Positions 18,625 to 27,948 of a stretch of 64,000 nt of DNA are shown here, piece by piece (positions within the stretch are counted from its first letter, which is position 1; each line of letters begins with the position of its first letter). Both the position numbers and the translations under genes were made by a program. Location of the stretch: NCBI RefSeq assembly GCF_000687935.1, contig NZ_JHZZ01000001.1:3234001-3298000 (forward strand). The letters are read 5' to 3'. Under the pieces are notes generated by a model, which worked only from the letters and a program-made list of their open reading frames with translations, ran no database searches and was not told where the DNA came from. This stretch comes from Polaribacter sp. Hel_I_88. GTDB lineage: Bacteria; Bacteroidota; Bacteroidia; Flavobacteriales; Flavobacteriaceae.

Positions 18625-19845
18625 ATGAAACCTGCAGATATTCCTGAAAATGAAGAGGAAAGATTAAAGCTTTTAGATTCCTACAAAATTCTAGATACTT
18701 TACCAGAAGAGGATTATGATGCCATTGCCAAAATAGCTTCAAGTATTTGCAATACTCCAATTGGCTTAATTTCTTTAATTGACAAGGAAAGACAATGGTT
18801 TAAATCTCATCATGGCATCAACGCAACAGAAACTCCAAGGAATCTTGCTTTTTGTGCTCATAGTATTTTAAATCCAGATGAATTATTTATCGTTAACGAT
18901 GCTACAAAAGACGATCGTTTTTTTGATAATCCATTAACCACAGAAAAACCAAATGTTGTTTTTTATGCTGGTGCACCTTTAAATACAACAGAAGGGCATG
19001 CTCTAGGAACGCTTTGTGTGATTGATAATAAACCTAACAGTCTTAATGATTCTCAAAAGGAATCTTTAAAATTATTAGCCAATCAAATAGTGGGCTTGTT
19101 AGAATTAAGAAAAAAAAATGAAGAACTTAAAGCAGTAAATAATAAGGTAACCCAATTAAATGAACAGTTAAATACATTTGCATTTAGATTGACGCACGAC
19201 TTAAAATCGCCAATAAGTGGAGTTAATTTTTTATTGAATGTTTTAAAAGAAGATCACAGTAATTTATTTGAAAATACAGCAGCAGAAAATTATATTAGCT
19301 TAATAACCAATAGAATGGGCTATATGAGCTCTTTAATTGATGAAATTTTAGAGTATTCAAGAGTAAACACAGAAAACATTGTTTATGAGGATTTTAATTT
19401 GGGAACAATTTTAAAAAGTATTTTAAATAATATAGATTTTGATGATAAAATAGCTTTAAACTCTAAAGATTTAGACATACAAATTAATAGTTCAAAAATC
19501 GGTTTTGTTCAAATTTTCCAGAATTTAATTTCAAATTCAAGAAAATTTTCTAATAAAGAAAAGGTTTTTATTGAGGTTGATTTTAAAAAGGACAAACAAT
19601 TTTACAACTTTATTTATAGAGATAATGGTCCTGGTGTTGAAGAACATTATTGGGAGAAAGTTTTTAATATGTTTGAAACATTAGAAAACGGAAATAATGA
19701 AAATACAGGAATTGGATTGGCCACTGTTAAATCGATTATCGAAAGATTAGGAGGTAAAATATTTTTACAAAATAGAGAAGATGGAAAAGAAGGGGTTTGC
19801 TTTCATTTCTATATTTCTAAAAAAGATGTTTTAGATTCAAAATAA
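18625..19845 (+). CDS. GAF-domain sensor histidine kinase
   Basis: A soluble 406-aa kinase with no membrane segment. Residues about 25-160 form a GAF domain with the IGLISLIDKERQWFKS and FYAGAPLNTTEGHALGTLCVID signatures. A short coiled coil (about 160-185) leads to the H box LTHDLKSPISG, with the phosphorylated His at H191. The ATPase domain has an N box around FQNLISNSRKFS, the DNGPG G1 box and GIGLATVKSI. It probably senses an intracellular small molecule or redox state. No partner regulator is adjacent. Confidence 0.92.
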   Translation: MKPADIPENEEERLKLLDSYKILDTLPEEDYDAIAKIASSICNTPIGLISLIDKERQWFKSHHGINATETPRNLAFCAHSILNPDELFIVNDATKDDRFFDNPLTTEKPNVVFYAGAPLNTTEGHALGTLCVIDNKPNSLNDSQKESLKLLANQIVGLLELRKKNEELKAVNNKVTQLNEQLNTFAFRLTHDLKSPISGVNFLLNVLKEDHSNLFENTAAENYISLITNRMGYMSSLIDEILEYSRVNTENIVYEDFNLGTILKSILNNIDFDDKIALNSKDLDIQINSSKIGFVQIFQNLISNSRKFSNKEKVFIEVDFKKDKQFYNFIYRDNGPGVEEHYWEKVFNMFETLENGNNENTGIGLATVKSIIERLGGKIFLQNREDGKEGVCFHFYISKKDVLDSK

Positions 19846-19849
19846 AACT

Positions 19850-20206
19850 ATGTTTAAATCTATAAGAAGTTTTATCGGCGCAAAGGATTTTGAACAATCA
19901 AGTAATTTCTATAAAGATTTAGGTTTTTCCGAACTTCGCGTATCAGATAACATGTCTTTCTTTAAGATAGATGATCATCTAGGTTTTTATCTCCAAAAAG
20001 CGTATGTTAAAGATTGGGTTGATAATTCCATGCTCTTTTTAGAAGTGGAGGACATTGAGGCTTATTTATCAGAAATAAAAAATAAAAATCTTACAGAAAA
20101 ATACAAGAATGTAAAATTGTCTGCTATTGTAGAGAATGATTGGGGTAGAGAATTCTTTTTACATGATCCTTCAGGAATACTTTGGCATATTGGTTGTTTC
20201 TACTAA
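19850..20206 (+). CDS. VOC-superfamily (glyoxalase/bleomycin-resistance-like) protein
   Basis: A 118-aa single-domain protein of the vicinal oxygen chelate fold: a beta-alpha-beta-beta-beta start (FIGAKDFEQSSNFYKDLGF) and the closing FFLHDPSGILWHIG typical of the family. Metal ligands are not fully clear, so it may be a binding protein rather than an enzyme. It is the third gene of the pssA operon. Its TAA overlaps the stop codon of the convergent lptB. Confidence 0.8.
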   Translation: MFKSIRSFIGAKDFEQSSNFYKDLGFSELRVSDNMSFFKIDDHLGFYLQKAYVKDWVDNSMLFLEVEDIEAYLSEIKNKNLTEKYKNVKLSAIVENDWGREFFLHDPSGILWHIGCFY

Positions 20207-20940
20207 AAAAATTTCCTTTTTTTCAATTCGAAATCTTTCCCTAAATATACTTTTCTTACCATTTCATCTGCAGCCAATTCTTCTGGAGTTCCCTCTTTTA
20301 AAATACTTCCATTGTACATTAAGTAGGTTTTATCTGTAATTGCCAAAGTTGCTTGTACATCATGATCCGTAATTAAAATACCAATATTTTTGTTTTTTAA
20401 TTGTGCCACAATACTTTGTATATCTTCCACAGCAATTGGATCTACACCTGCAAAAGGCTCATCTAACAAAATAAAATTTGGGTCAGAAGCTAAACAACGA
20501 GCAATTTCTGTTCTTCGCCTTTCTCCTCCAGACAATAAATCTCCTCTGTTTTTACGAACATGACCAATATTAAACTCTTCAATTAAAGACTCTAATTTTA
20601 TTTTTTGCTCTTTTTTAGACAAACCTGTAAATTGTAACACAGACATTATATTATCTTCCACAGATAACTTTCTAAAAACAGATGCTTCTTGCGCTAAATA
20701 TCCAATCCCTTTTTGTGCACGTTTGTACATGGCATCATTGGTAATTTCTGTATCATTCAAGAAAATTTTACCTTGGTTAGGTTTTACCATTCCAACAATC
20801 ATATAAAAAGAAGTTGTTTTTCCAGCGCCATTTGGCCCTAAAAGTCCAATAATTTCTCCTTGCTGAACTTCTAAAGAAATACCTTGAACTACTTTTCTAG
20901 AACCGTAAATTTTCTCGATATTCTCTGCTCTTAAAATCAT
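20203..20940 (-). CDS. lptB: LPS export ABC transporter ATP-binding protein
   Basis: Cytoplasmic ATPase that powers lipopolysaccharide transport from the inner to the outer membrane with LptFG. At 245 aa it is full length. Walker A is GPNGAGKTT, the ABC signature LLSGGERRR is intact, and Walker B is FILLDEPFAGVDP, followed by the switch histidine in LITDHDVQ. The membrane partners are not in the window. It follows kdsD-tatC-ahpD-like on the same strand after a 138-bp spacer filled by a large inverted repeat. Confidence 0.95.
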   Translation of the reverse strand: MILRAENIEKIYGSRKVVQGISLEVQQGEIIGLLGPNGAGKTTSFYMIVGMVKPNQGKIFLNDTEITNDAMYKRAQKGIGYLAQEASVFRKLSVEDNIMSVLQFTGLSKKEQKIKLESLIEEFNIGHVRKNRGDLLSGGERRRTEIARCLASDPNFILLDEPFAGVDPIAVEDIQSIVAQLKNKNIGILITDHDVQATLAITDKTYLMYNGSILKEGTPEELAADEMVRKVYLGKDFELKKRKFF

Positions 20941-20952
20941 GTTTTTCTGGAT

Positions 20953-21084
20953 GTGTAATTGCTTAATTGTGGAAACGTTTAATTGTTGGTTTTGTGTAAA
21001 AGTAATAAAGTTTGTTTGTTAGGAATCTTAAAGCATTCATAAACATTCATACTTTTACACAGTTAGTCAATTCAACAATTACAC
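20953..21084. repeat. Long inverted repeat between lptB and the AhpD-like gene
   Basis: GTGTAATTG at 20953-20961 pairs with CAATTACAC at 21076-21084. Inside, the 12-bp arms TGTGTAAAAGTA (20993-21004) and TACTTTTACACA (21050-21061) are perfect complements. AATTGTTG (20981-20988) can also pair with CAACAATT (21073-21080). Together they make the whole spacer foldable. The right end overlaps the last bases of the AhpD-like gene. Possible terminator, attenuator or non-autonomous repeat. Confidence 0.65.
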
Positions 21085-21429
21085 TTTTTGATTTTCAAGT
21101 GCTTCCCAAAACTCAACAGCTCTTCTTAAATGTGGAATTACGATAGTACCACCTACTAAAGTTGCAATAGACATGGTTTCCATCATTTCTTCTTTAGAAA
21201 CGCCATTTTTATAGGCAGTTTCTAAATGATACGCAATACAATCATCACATCTTAAAACTGCAGAAGCTACTAAACCTAAAAGCTCTTTTGTTTTTGTTGG
21301 TAGATGACCTGCTTGAAATGCATTGGTATCTAAATTATAAATTCTTTTGATAACTTTATTATCCGAAGCTAAAATTTTTTCATTCATTTTAGCACGATAC
21401 TCATTAAATTCTTTAACGTTTGTTGGCAT
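21079..21429 (-). CDS. Carboxymuconolactone decarboxylase (AhpD-like) family protein
   Basis: A 116-aa all-helical protein of the AhpD/CMD fold. The redox motif C-x2-C-x3-H is intact in RCDDCIAYH, which points to a peroxide-reducing or thiol-disulfide role rather than decarboxylation. It overlaps the tatC 3' end by 17 bases and is thus translationally coupled with tatC. The association with tatC and kdsD seems usual in Flavobacteriia (from memory). The exact physiological reductant is unknown. Confidence 0.87.
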   Translation of the reverse strand: MPTNVKEFNEYRAKMNEKILASDNKVIKRIYNLDTNAFQAGHLPTKTKELLGLVASAVLRCDDCIAYHLETAYKNGVSKEEMMETMSIATLVGGTIVIPHLRRAVEFWEALENQKV

Positions 21430-22234
21430 TCTTTTCTTGATTTTTGATAACTCTTTGAGATACTTTTATGCTTATTTCATATAAAATAAGAATAGGAATT
21501 GCTACCACAATTTGGCTTGCAACATCTGGTGGTGTAATGATTGCAGCTAAAATTAACACTACAACCAAAGCATGTTTTCTGTACTTTCTTAAAAATTCGG
21601 GTGTTATTAAACCTATTTTAGTTAAAAAATAAATTAAAACAGGCAATTCAAATAATATTGAAACCCCTAATAACATGTTAGTTACTAGGCTTATGTGAGA
21701 TTGTATTGTAAAAGTATTTTCAATAGAATCTGTAATTTGATAGTTGTATAAAAAATTGATGGATATTGGCGCAATTACATAAAAGCTAAATAAAACGCCC
21801 AAAAAGAATAAAAGCGATGCAATAAATATAAAACCTCTTGATTTTGATATTTCTTTTTCGGTTAATCCTGGAGAAATAAAGCGCCAAAGTTCCCATAGTA
21901 AATAAGGAAAAGCAACTACTATTCCTAAAATTAATGAAGACCAAATAGAGTTCATTAACTGTGAAGTAACCTCAATACTAATTAATTTTTTTTGATTAAA
22001 ATTAGTTCCACAAAAATCACTATCCATACCAAACAAGTTGAAAAATTCACAAAATACTTGGTAGGTAATAAAATCTGGCTCTAAATGTGCCAGTAAAAAA
22101 TGATCATAAACTTCTTTCGCAAAAATAAAAAATACAACAGCAAAAATAAAAACTGCTGACGCACTTCTTACCAAATGCCATCTTAATTCTTCTAAATGTC
22201 CTAAAAAAGACATTTCTTTTTGTTTGTCTGCCAT
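21413..22234 (-). CDS. tatC: Sec-independent protein translocase TatC
   Basis: Six-span inner-membrane receptor of the twin-arginine export pathway, 273 aa. The diagnostic N-terminus is SFLGHLEELRWHLVRSA. Also seen are FPYLLWELWRFISPGL with the conserved Glu/Pro of the first cytoplasmic loop, and the C-terminal ILAAIITPPDVASQ. A periplasmic insertion around residues 55-80 contains two cysteines (VFCEFF, DFCGTN), a common trait in Bacteroidota. It abuts kdsD (1-base overlap) and overlaps the AhpD-like gene. tatA is not in the window. Confidence 0.96.
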   Translation of the reverse strand: MADKQKEMSFLGHLEELRWHLVRSASAVFIFAVVFFIFAKEVYDHFLLAHLEPDFITYQVFCEFFNLFGMDSDFCGTNFNQKKLISIEVTSQLMNSIWSSLILGIVVAFPYLLWELWRFISPGLTEKEISKSRGFIFIASLLFFLGVLFSFYVIAPISINFLYNYQITDSIENTFTIQSHISLVTNMLLGVSILFELPVLIYFLTKIGLITPEFLRKYRKHALVVVLILAAIITPPDVASQIVVAIPILILYEISIKVSQRVIKNQEKNANKR

Positions 22235-23202
22235 TAAAAAATACCTTCTTTAATTAAATCATGTAAATGTACAACTCCTGCATAATTATTGGCATCATCT
22301 ACAGCTAAAATTTGAGAAATGCTATTATTTTCCATGGTTTCTAAAGCCTCAACAGCCATTGCATCTTTATGAATTGTTTTTGGGTTTTTACCCATAATAT
22401 CTAATGCTACAAAATCATCTATTTTTGTAGTTTTACTTAGCATTCTTCTAATATCACCATCAGTAATAATGCCAATTACTTTTTTATCTTTTACAACAGC
22501 TGTAACTCCTAAGCGCTTTTCAGAAATTTCTACGATTACTTTTGCTATGGTATCTGTTTCAACAACTTGTGGTAGTTCATTTTTTTCTAGCAAATCAGAG
22601 ACTCTTAAATACAAACGTTTTCCTAAAGCTCCTCCTGGATGATATTTTGCAAAATCCTTGCTTGTAAATCCTTTTAATTCTAGTAAGCAAACTGCCAAAG
22701 CATCTCCCATTACCAATTGCGCAGTTGTGCTTGTTGTTGGTGCTAAGTTATTAGGACACGCTTCTTTCTCTACATAGGTGTTTAAGGTAAAATCTGCATT
22801 TTTGCCTAAAAAAGAATCTACATTTCCTGTTATGGCAATAATTTTATTTCCGTAGTTTTTTATCAACGGAACTAATACTTTTATTTCTGGAGTGTTGCCA
22901 CTTTTAGAGATGCAGATAACTACATCATCTTTTAAAACATTTCCTAAATCTCCATGAATGGCATCTGCAGCATGCATAAAAACAGCTGGAGTTCCTGTAG
23001 AGTTAAAAGTTGCTACTATTTTTGTAGCAATATTGGCACTTTTACCTATTCCTGTTATAATAACTCTTCCTTTAAAATTATAAATATATTTTACAGCATT
23101 TTCAAAATCTATATTAATAAAATTTGCTAAATTAGCAATAGCATTACTTTCGGCTAAAATTGTATTTTTTGCGTTTGTAATAATTGAAGATTGATTTTTC
23201 AA
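22234..23202 (-). CDS. kdsD: Arabinose-5-phosphate isomerase (KdsD/KpsF/GutQ family)
   Basis: Converts ribulose-5-phosphate to arabinose-5-phosphate, the first step of Kdo synthesis for LPS. The 322 aa comprise an N-terminal SIS domain (VIITGIGKSANIA, VICISKSGNTPE, LAPTTSTTAQ, and YHPGGALGKRL at its end) and a pair of CBS domains (GVTAVVKDKKVIGIITDGDIRR and a second repeat to the C-terminus). The only workable start is a TTG at 23202; no in-frame ATG precedes the SIS core. First gene of the kdsD-tatC-ahpD-like operon. Confidence 0.93.
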   Translation of the reverse strand: MKNQSSIITNAKNTILAESNAIANLANFINIDFENAVKYIYNFKGRVIITGIGKSANIATKIVATFNSTGTPAVFMHAADAIHGDLGNVLKDDVVICISKSGNTPEIKVLVPLIKNYGNKIIAITGNVDSFLGKNADFTLNTYVEKEACPNNLAPTTSTTAQLVMGDALAVCLLELKGFTSKDFAKYHPGGALGKRLYLRVSDLLEKNELPQVVETDTIAKVIVEISEKRLGVTAVVKDKKVIGIITDGDIRRMLSKTTKIDDFVALDIMGKNPKTIHKDAMAVEALETMENNSISQILAVDDANNYAGVVHLHDLIKEGIF

Positions 23203-23235
23203 GTCTTTAGTATTTTATCAGAATAAAAAAAAGTT

Positions 23236-23250
23236 ATATCTTTAAGATAT
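23236..23250. promoter_or_regulatory. Short perfect dyad in the kdsD leader
   Basis: ATATCTT-T-AAGATAT, 7-bp arms around a single base, between the kdsD start and its -7 box. It may be an operator or an RNA stem. Confidence 0.3.
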
Positions 23251-23260
23251 GTTTACAAGA

Positions 23261-23268
23261 CAAATTTA
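23261..23268 (-). promoter_or_regulatory. Putative -7 box for the kdsD operon
   Basis: Reads TAAATTTG on the minus strand (fits TAnnTTTG), 58 bases before the kdsD start. It lies 9 bases from the recQ -7 box on the other strand, so the two divergent promoters would overlap. Confidence 0.45.
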
Positions 23269-23277
23269 CTACAAAAA

Positions 23278-23285
23278 TAAGTTTG
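23278..23285 (+). promoter_or_regulatory. Putative -7 box for recQ
   Basis: TAAGTTTG fits TAnnTTTG, 55 bases before the recQ ATG. It is followed by CAC, as in several other promoters of this window. Confidence 0.45.
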
Positions 23286-23340
23286 CACAAATAATATAAT
23301 TAAAGGTTTATCTTTTAATTTTCAACAAAATTTATATTGA

Positions 23341-25524
23341 ATGGATTTACATAGTCCTCTTAAAAAGTTTTTTGGTTTTAATAAATTCAAAGGACTCCAA
23401 GAAGAAGTCATAAGAAGTATTGTGAATAACAACAATACGTTTGTAATAATGCCAACAGGTGGTGGCAAATCTTTATGTTACCAATTGCCAGCTTTAATGG
23501 CAGAAGGTACAGCAATTGTAGTTTCGCCTTTAATAGCTTTGATGAAAAATCAAGTAGATGCTATTAGAGGAATTTCTGAACACCATGGAGTTGCTCATGT
23601 TTTAAACTCCTCTTTAAATAAAACAGATGTTGCCCAAGTAAAAGAAGATATTGCAAGTGGCATTACAAAACTGTTATACGTTGCTCCAGAATCTTTAATT
23701 AAAGAAGAATATGTTTCTTTTTTAAGAACTCAAAAAATTTCTTTTGTAGCTATTGATGAAGCGCATTGTATTTCTGAATGGGGTCATGATTTTAGACCAG
23801 AATACAGAAACTTAAAACATATTATTAAAGCCATAGATAATGTGCCGATAATATGTTTAACAGCAACTGCAACAGAAAAAGTTCAAGAAGATATTTTAAA
23901 AACCTTAGGTATTACAGATGCAAACAGATTTAAAGCTTCTTTTAACAGAGATAATTTATTTTATGAAGTAAGACCTAAAACTGAAGATGTTCAAAAAGAT
24001 ATTATTCGCTTTGTAAAGCAAAGAGAAGGAAAATCTGGAATCATTTATTGTTTAAGCCGTAAAAAAGTAGAGGAAATTGCCCAAGTTTTACAAGTTAATG
24101 GTGTAAAAGCAGTTCCATATCATGCAGGTTTAGATGCAAAAACGCGCGTAAAACATCAAGATATGTTTTTGATGGAAGATTGTGATGTTGTGGTTGCAAC
24201 CATTGCTTTTGGTATGGGAATTGACAAACCAGATGTTCGTTTTGTAATTCATCATGACATTCCTAAAAGTTTAGAAAGTTATTACCAAGAAACAGGTAGA
24301 GCTGGTAGAGATGATGGAGAAGGATATTGTTTAGCTTTTTATGCTTATAAAGACATAGAAAAGCTAGAGAAGTTTATGGCTAGCAAGCCAATTGCTGAGC
24401 AGGAAATTGGACATGCATTATTACAAGAAGTTGTGGGATATGCAGAAACTTCTATGAACAGACGTAAATATTTATTACATTATTTTGGTGAAGATTTTGA
24501 TGAAGTAAATGGTCTTGGAGCTGACATGGATGATAATTCTAGAAATCCGAAGAAAAAACATGAAGCGAAAGAAAATGTTGTTTTACTTTTAAAAGTTGTT
24601 AGAGATACACTTCAAAAATACAAAGCCAAAGAAATTGTAAATACAATAATTGGTAAAGAAAATGCCTTATTAACATCACACAAAACACATTTACAACCTT
24701 ATTTTGGTATTGGTAAAGATAAAACTGCTGGGTATTGGATGGCGTTAATTCGTCAAGTTTTGGTGGTAAACTTTATCAGAAAAGAAATAGAACAATATGG
24801 GGTTATAAAATTGACTGAAGAAGGGGAGAATTTTATAAAAAATCCTACATCTTTTTTAATGACCGAAGATCATGTTTACAACGAAGAAAACGATCAAGCA
24901 ATTGTTACCAATGCAAAATCTTCTGGTGGTGTTGCTGATGAAAAATTAGTAAGTTTATTAAAAAACTTGCGTAAAAAAGTAGCCACAAAACAAGGAGTAC
25001 CACCTTTTGCTGTTTTTCAAGATCCGTCTTTAGATGATATGGCTTTAAAATACCCAATTACTTTACCAGAATTAGCAACTGTGCATGGAGTAGGAGAAGG
25101 AAAAGCAAGAAAATTTGGGAAAGATTTTATACAGCTTATTGCCACTTATGTTGATGAAAATGATATTTTAAGACCCGATGACTTAATTGTAAAAAGTACA
25201 GGAATAAATTCAGGTTTAAAGTTATCGATAATTCAAAATACAGATAAGAAACTCCCTTTAGAGGATATTGCAAAATCCAAAGGGTTGGAAATGAATGAGT
25301 TGATTAAAGAGATGGAAGTTATTATCTTTTCTGGAACCAAATTAAATATCGATTATGCTTTAGATGATTTGTTAGATGAAGAGCAACAAGAAGAAATTCA
25401 TGAATATTTTATGGAAGCTGAAACAGATGATATTGAAGAAGCTTTAAGCGAATTTGATGGTGATTATGATGAAGATGAATTGCGTTTAATGCGAATTAAA
25501 TTCTTTAATGAAGTTGGTAATTAA
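23341..25524 (+). CDS. recQ: ATP-dependent DNA helicase RecQ
   Basis: A 3'-5' DNA helicase for recombinational repair, 727 aa. Helicase motifs are in order: Walker A MPTGGGKSLCYQLPA, DEAH in IDEAHCISEWGHDFRPEY, motif III CLTATAT, and motif VI QETGRAGRDDGEG. The RQC part follows, then an HRDC domain (FQDPSLDDMALKYPITLPELATVHGVGEGKARKFG, with a helix-hairpin-helix look). An acidic C-terminal extension of about 100 residues ends the protein. The usual four-Cys zinc site of RecQ is not seen; the corresponding region reads RRKYLLHYFGEDFDEVNG. The stop codon overlaps that of the convergent regulator gene. Confidence 0.95.
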   Translation: MDLHSPLKKFFGFNKFKGLQEEVIRSIVNNNNTFVIMPTGGGKSLCYQLPALMAEGTAIVVSPLIALMKNQVDAIRGISEHHGVAHVLNSSLNKTDVAQVKEDIASGITKLLYVAPESLIKEEYVSFLRTQKISFVAIDEAHCISEWGHDFRPEYRNLKHIIKAIDNVPIICLTATATEKVQEDILKTLGITDANRFKASFNRDNLFYEVRPKTEDVQKDIIRFVKQREGKSGIIYCLSRKKVEEIAQVLQVNGVKAVPYHAGLDAKTRVKHQDMFLMEDCDVVVATIAFGMGIDKPDVRFVIHHDIPKSLESYYQETGRAGRDDGEGYCLAFYAYKDIEKLEKFMASKPIAEQEIGHALLQEVVGYAETSMNRRKYLLHYFGEDFDEVNGLGADMDDNSRNPKKKHEAKENVVLLLKVVRDTLQKYKAKEIVNTIIGKENALLTSHKTHLQPYFGIGKDKTAGYWMALIRQVLVVNFIRKEIEQYGVIKLTEEGENFIKNPTSFLMTEDHVYNEENDQAIVTNAKSSGGVADEKLVSLLKNLRKKVATKQGVPPFAVFQDPSLDDMALKYPITLPELATVHGVGEGKARKFGKDFIQLIATYVDENDILRPDDLIVKSTGINSGLKLSIIQNTDKKLPLEDIAKSKGLEMNELIKEMEVIIFSGTKLNIDYALDDLLDEEQQEEIHEYFMEAETDDIEEALSEFDGDYDEDELRLMRIKFFNEVGN

Positions 25525-26162
25525 AATTTATATTTCATATCTATAGCATATTTAACCAATTCATTTCCAGAAGATAAGTCTAGTTTACGAATAATGTTTT
25601 TACGGTGTGTATCTACAGTGGTTTTTGCGATAAATAATGTCTCAGAAATTTCTTTAGATGTTTTTCCGTTTGCAATTAAATTTAAAATTTCCTTTTCTCT
25701 ATTTGATAAAATAATTTTATTAGATGTTCCAATAGTTACCTGATTCTCTATATAATTATTCATAAAATTGAAAGCCACATTTGGGTCAAAAAATGTTTGT
25801 CCGTTTGCAACTGCAACTATGGCTTTTGATAACATTTTAATACCTGAATTTTTTAAAATATAGCCTGTGGCACCAGCATCTAACATTTGTTTAATAGCTT
25901 CTGGTTGATCAAACATAGTCATTGCCAAAATATTAATATGGGGTAGTTTTTGCTTGATTATCTTAGTGGCTTGAATACCATCCATAATTGGCATTCTAAT
26001 ATCTGTAATAACTAGTTTAGGCTGTTTTAAACTGACTAGTTTTACAAGTTCATCTCCATTATTAACACTTCCAATAATGTTAATTTCATCATTATATTCA
26101 AAAAAAGATTTTACACCATCAATTAGCATTTGATGATCTTCTGCCATTATCACTGTAATCAT
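25521..26162 (-). CDS. LuxR/NarL-type response regulator
   Basis: A 213-aa regulator. The receiver domain (1-120) has acidic residues E8/D9, phosphoacceptor D54 in LVITDIRMPIMDG, and the conserved Thr/Lys switch (AMTMFD, YILKNSG). The C-terminal LuxR helix-turn-helix (about 145-210) contains LSNREKEILNLIANGKTSKEISETLFIAKTTV. It is the evident partner of the TPR histidine kinase encoded just upstream (64-bp gap). Target genes are not visible from sequence. Confidence 0.93.
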   Translation of the reverse strand: MITVIMAEDHQMLIDGVKSFFEYNDEINIIGSVNNGDELVKLVSLKQPKLVITDIRMPIMDGIQATKIIKQKLPHINILAMTMFDQPEAIKQMLDAGATGYILKNSGIKMLSKAIVAVANGQTFFDPNVAFNFMNNYIENQVTIGTSNKIILSNREKEILNLIANGKTSKEISETLFIAKTTVDTHRKNIIRKLDLSSGNELVKYAIDMKYKF

Positions 26163-26226
26163 AGTTTCATTTTAGATAAAAATAATGTTTTTTTAGGGTT
26201 TTAACATCCCTATGAATAAGTAATTA

Positions 26227-27948
26227 TTAGACAGGGATATCTAAAATTATAGAACTTCCTTTTCCAAGAGTTGCATCAATACTAAAAGTACCATTTAAGT
26301 GTTTTACTCTTGTTTTTATAGAGTTAATTCCCATTCCATTTTTTAAATCTACTTTATTAATATCAAAACCTTTGCCATCGTCTTCAATAATAATATTTAG
26401 ATTTTTATCATATAGAGAAATATTAATCGTCGCATTTTTGGCATCAGCATGTTTAATAATATTTGTTATTAATTCTTGAATAATCCTAAAAACGGTTATT
26501 TCTAAACTATTTTCTAAACGCTCATTAAGACCAAAATGGATTACTTCAATTTTAATTTTATCTGCTAAAGATATTTTTTCAGCCATTATTTGCACAGCCA
26601 TCAACAAAGCTTGATTAGATATTACACCAGCATTTTTAGCATGTGCAATACTTCTTACCTTTAAATAAGCTTGATCTATTAAACCTTCAGTTTTATTGAA
26701 TAATTCCTCTTGATTAATTTTCTTTTTTTCTCTGTTAATTTGTAAATTTTCGAAATGTAATTTTAAAGTAGCTAAAACAGACCCTAAATTGTCGTGCAAA
26801 TCTTCTGCAATTCTTTTACGCTCTTTTTCTTGACCATTAATCATGGCATTTATAATACTTAATTCTTGTTCTTTAAGAAAAGTAATATTTTTTTGTGAAG
26901 CTAATTCTTTTTCTTTTTCTGCAAGTTTTATTTTCTTTTTAGAGTTTTTATGGCTTAGCAATGCAATAACTCCCCCAAATAAAATAAAAAGGAGAGCACC
27001 TATTAAAAAGTTTCTGTTTTTTTCTTTATCAATTTTTAATTGAAGGTTTTCTTTTTCGTTTTTTTCGTTTTTTGTTTTAAGTTCTTGTTTTTCTATATCA
27101 TTTTTATATTTTTTATCTAAATTGGAGATTGCAATATTTTGGGCTGTATTGTTTAGACTGTCTTTTGCTAAATTAAATTTTTCGAAATATTCAAAGGCTT
27201 TTTTATAATTTCCATATTCTTTATAAATATGAGCAAAATTTTCGAAAATAATTTTGTTGTATTTTAATTGATAAGCATCTAATTGTATTGCTTCTGCTTT
27301 TTTTAGTTGAATAAGAGCTTCTTTAAAATTACGCTGTTTTTTTAAAAATAATGCGTAATTGATATAAAAACCAACCATTGTAATTTTATCTGATGAATCT
27401 AAAATAGAGACTGTTTTTTTGAAAAAGTAATTCGCTGAATCTGGTTGTTGTAAAGTATATAAAAAAGCTAAATTTAAATATACTGAGGCTTTATATTGTT
27501 TTAGTTCTTCTCTGTTTGTTAATAATAATGATTTCTTATAAAATTTACTCGATTTACTTATAGAATCTTGATTCCAAAAGTAAGCTGCATAAGCGTTATT
27601 TGCTTTTAATTGCATTAATGAATCGCTTTTTTCTTCTGCATATTTAGAGTAATCATCTAAATATAGTTTTGCATCTTCATTTAAATTATTTTGCGACTTA
27701 ATTAAGTAATATAAATTGATGTTACATTTTGCAATGCTATCCTTGTTATTTGTTTTTAAATAAAAATTTCTTGATTTAATGTAGCTTTCATAAGCTTTGT
27801 AATGTTTATTTTCGAAATCAAATTGTTTTCCTTTTTTAAAATAGTAGTAAGCAGAATCTAGTTTTGAGTTTTGAGCATAACAAAAACTACAAAACATAAA
27901 AAATATGATTTGTAGTTTTAAAGTATTAATATATCTTAAAGCTTTCAA
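26227..27948 (-). CDS. TPR-repeat sensor histidine kinase (HisKA_3 type)
   Basis: A 573-aa membrane kinase. A signal peptide (to about 25) leads a periplasmic array of TPR-like helices (about 30-270). Then come a coiled segment, one membrane span at 313-332 and a cytoplasmic coiled coil. The HisKA_3 domain has H385 in RIAEDLHDNLGSVLA, and the HATPase domain carries DDGKGFD and NGMGINSIKTRV. This layout normally pairs with LuxR-type regulators, and one lies directly downstream. The TPR region probably senses a protein or peptide. Confidence 0.92.
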   Translation of the reverse strand: MKALRYINTLKLQIIFFMFCSFCYAQNSKLDSAYYYFKKGKQFDFENKHYKAYESYIKSRNFYLKTNNKDSIAKCNINLYYLIKSQNNLNEDAKLYLDDYSKYAEEKSDSLMQLKANNAYAAYFWNQDSISKSSKFYKKSLLLTNREELKQYKASVYLNLAFLYTLQQPDSANYFFKKTVSILDSSDKITMVGFYINYALFLKKQRNFKEALIQLKKAEAIQLDAYQLKYNKIIFENFAHIYKEYGNYKKAFEYFEKFNLAKDSLNNTAQNIAISNLDKKYKNDIEKQELKTKNEKNEKENLQLKIDKEKNRNFLIGALLFILFGGVIALLSHKNSKKKIKLAEKEKELASQKNITFLKEQELSIINAMINGQEKERKRIAEDLHDNLGSVLATLKLHFENLQINREKKKINQEELFNKTEGLIDQAYLKVRSIAHAKNAGVISNQALLMAVQIMAEKISLADKIKIEVIHFGLNERLENSLEITVFRIIQELITNIIKHADAKNATINISLYDKNLNIIIEDDGKGFDINKVDLKNGMGINSIKTRVKHLNGTFSIDATLGKGSSIILDIPV

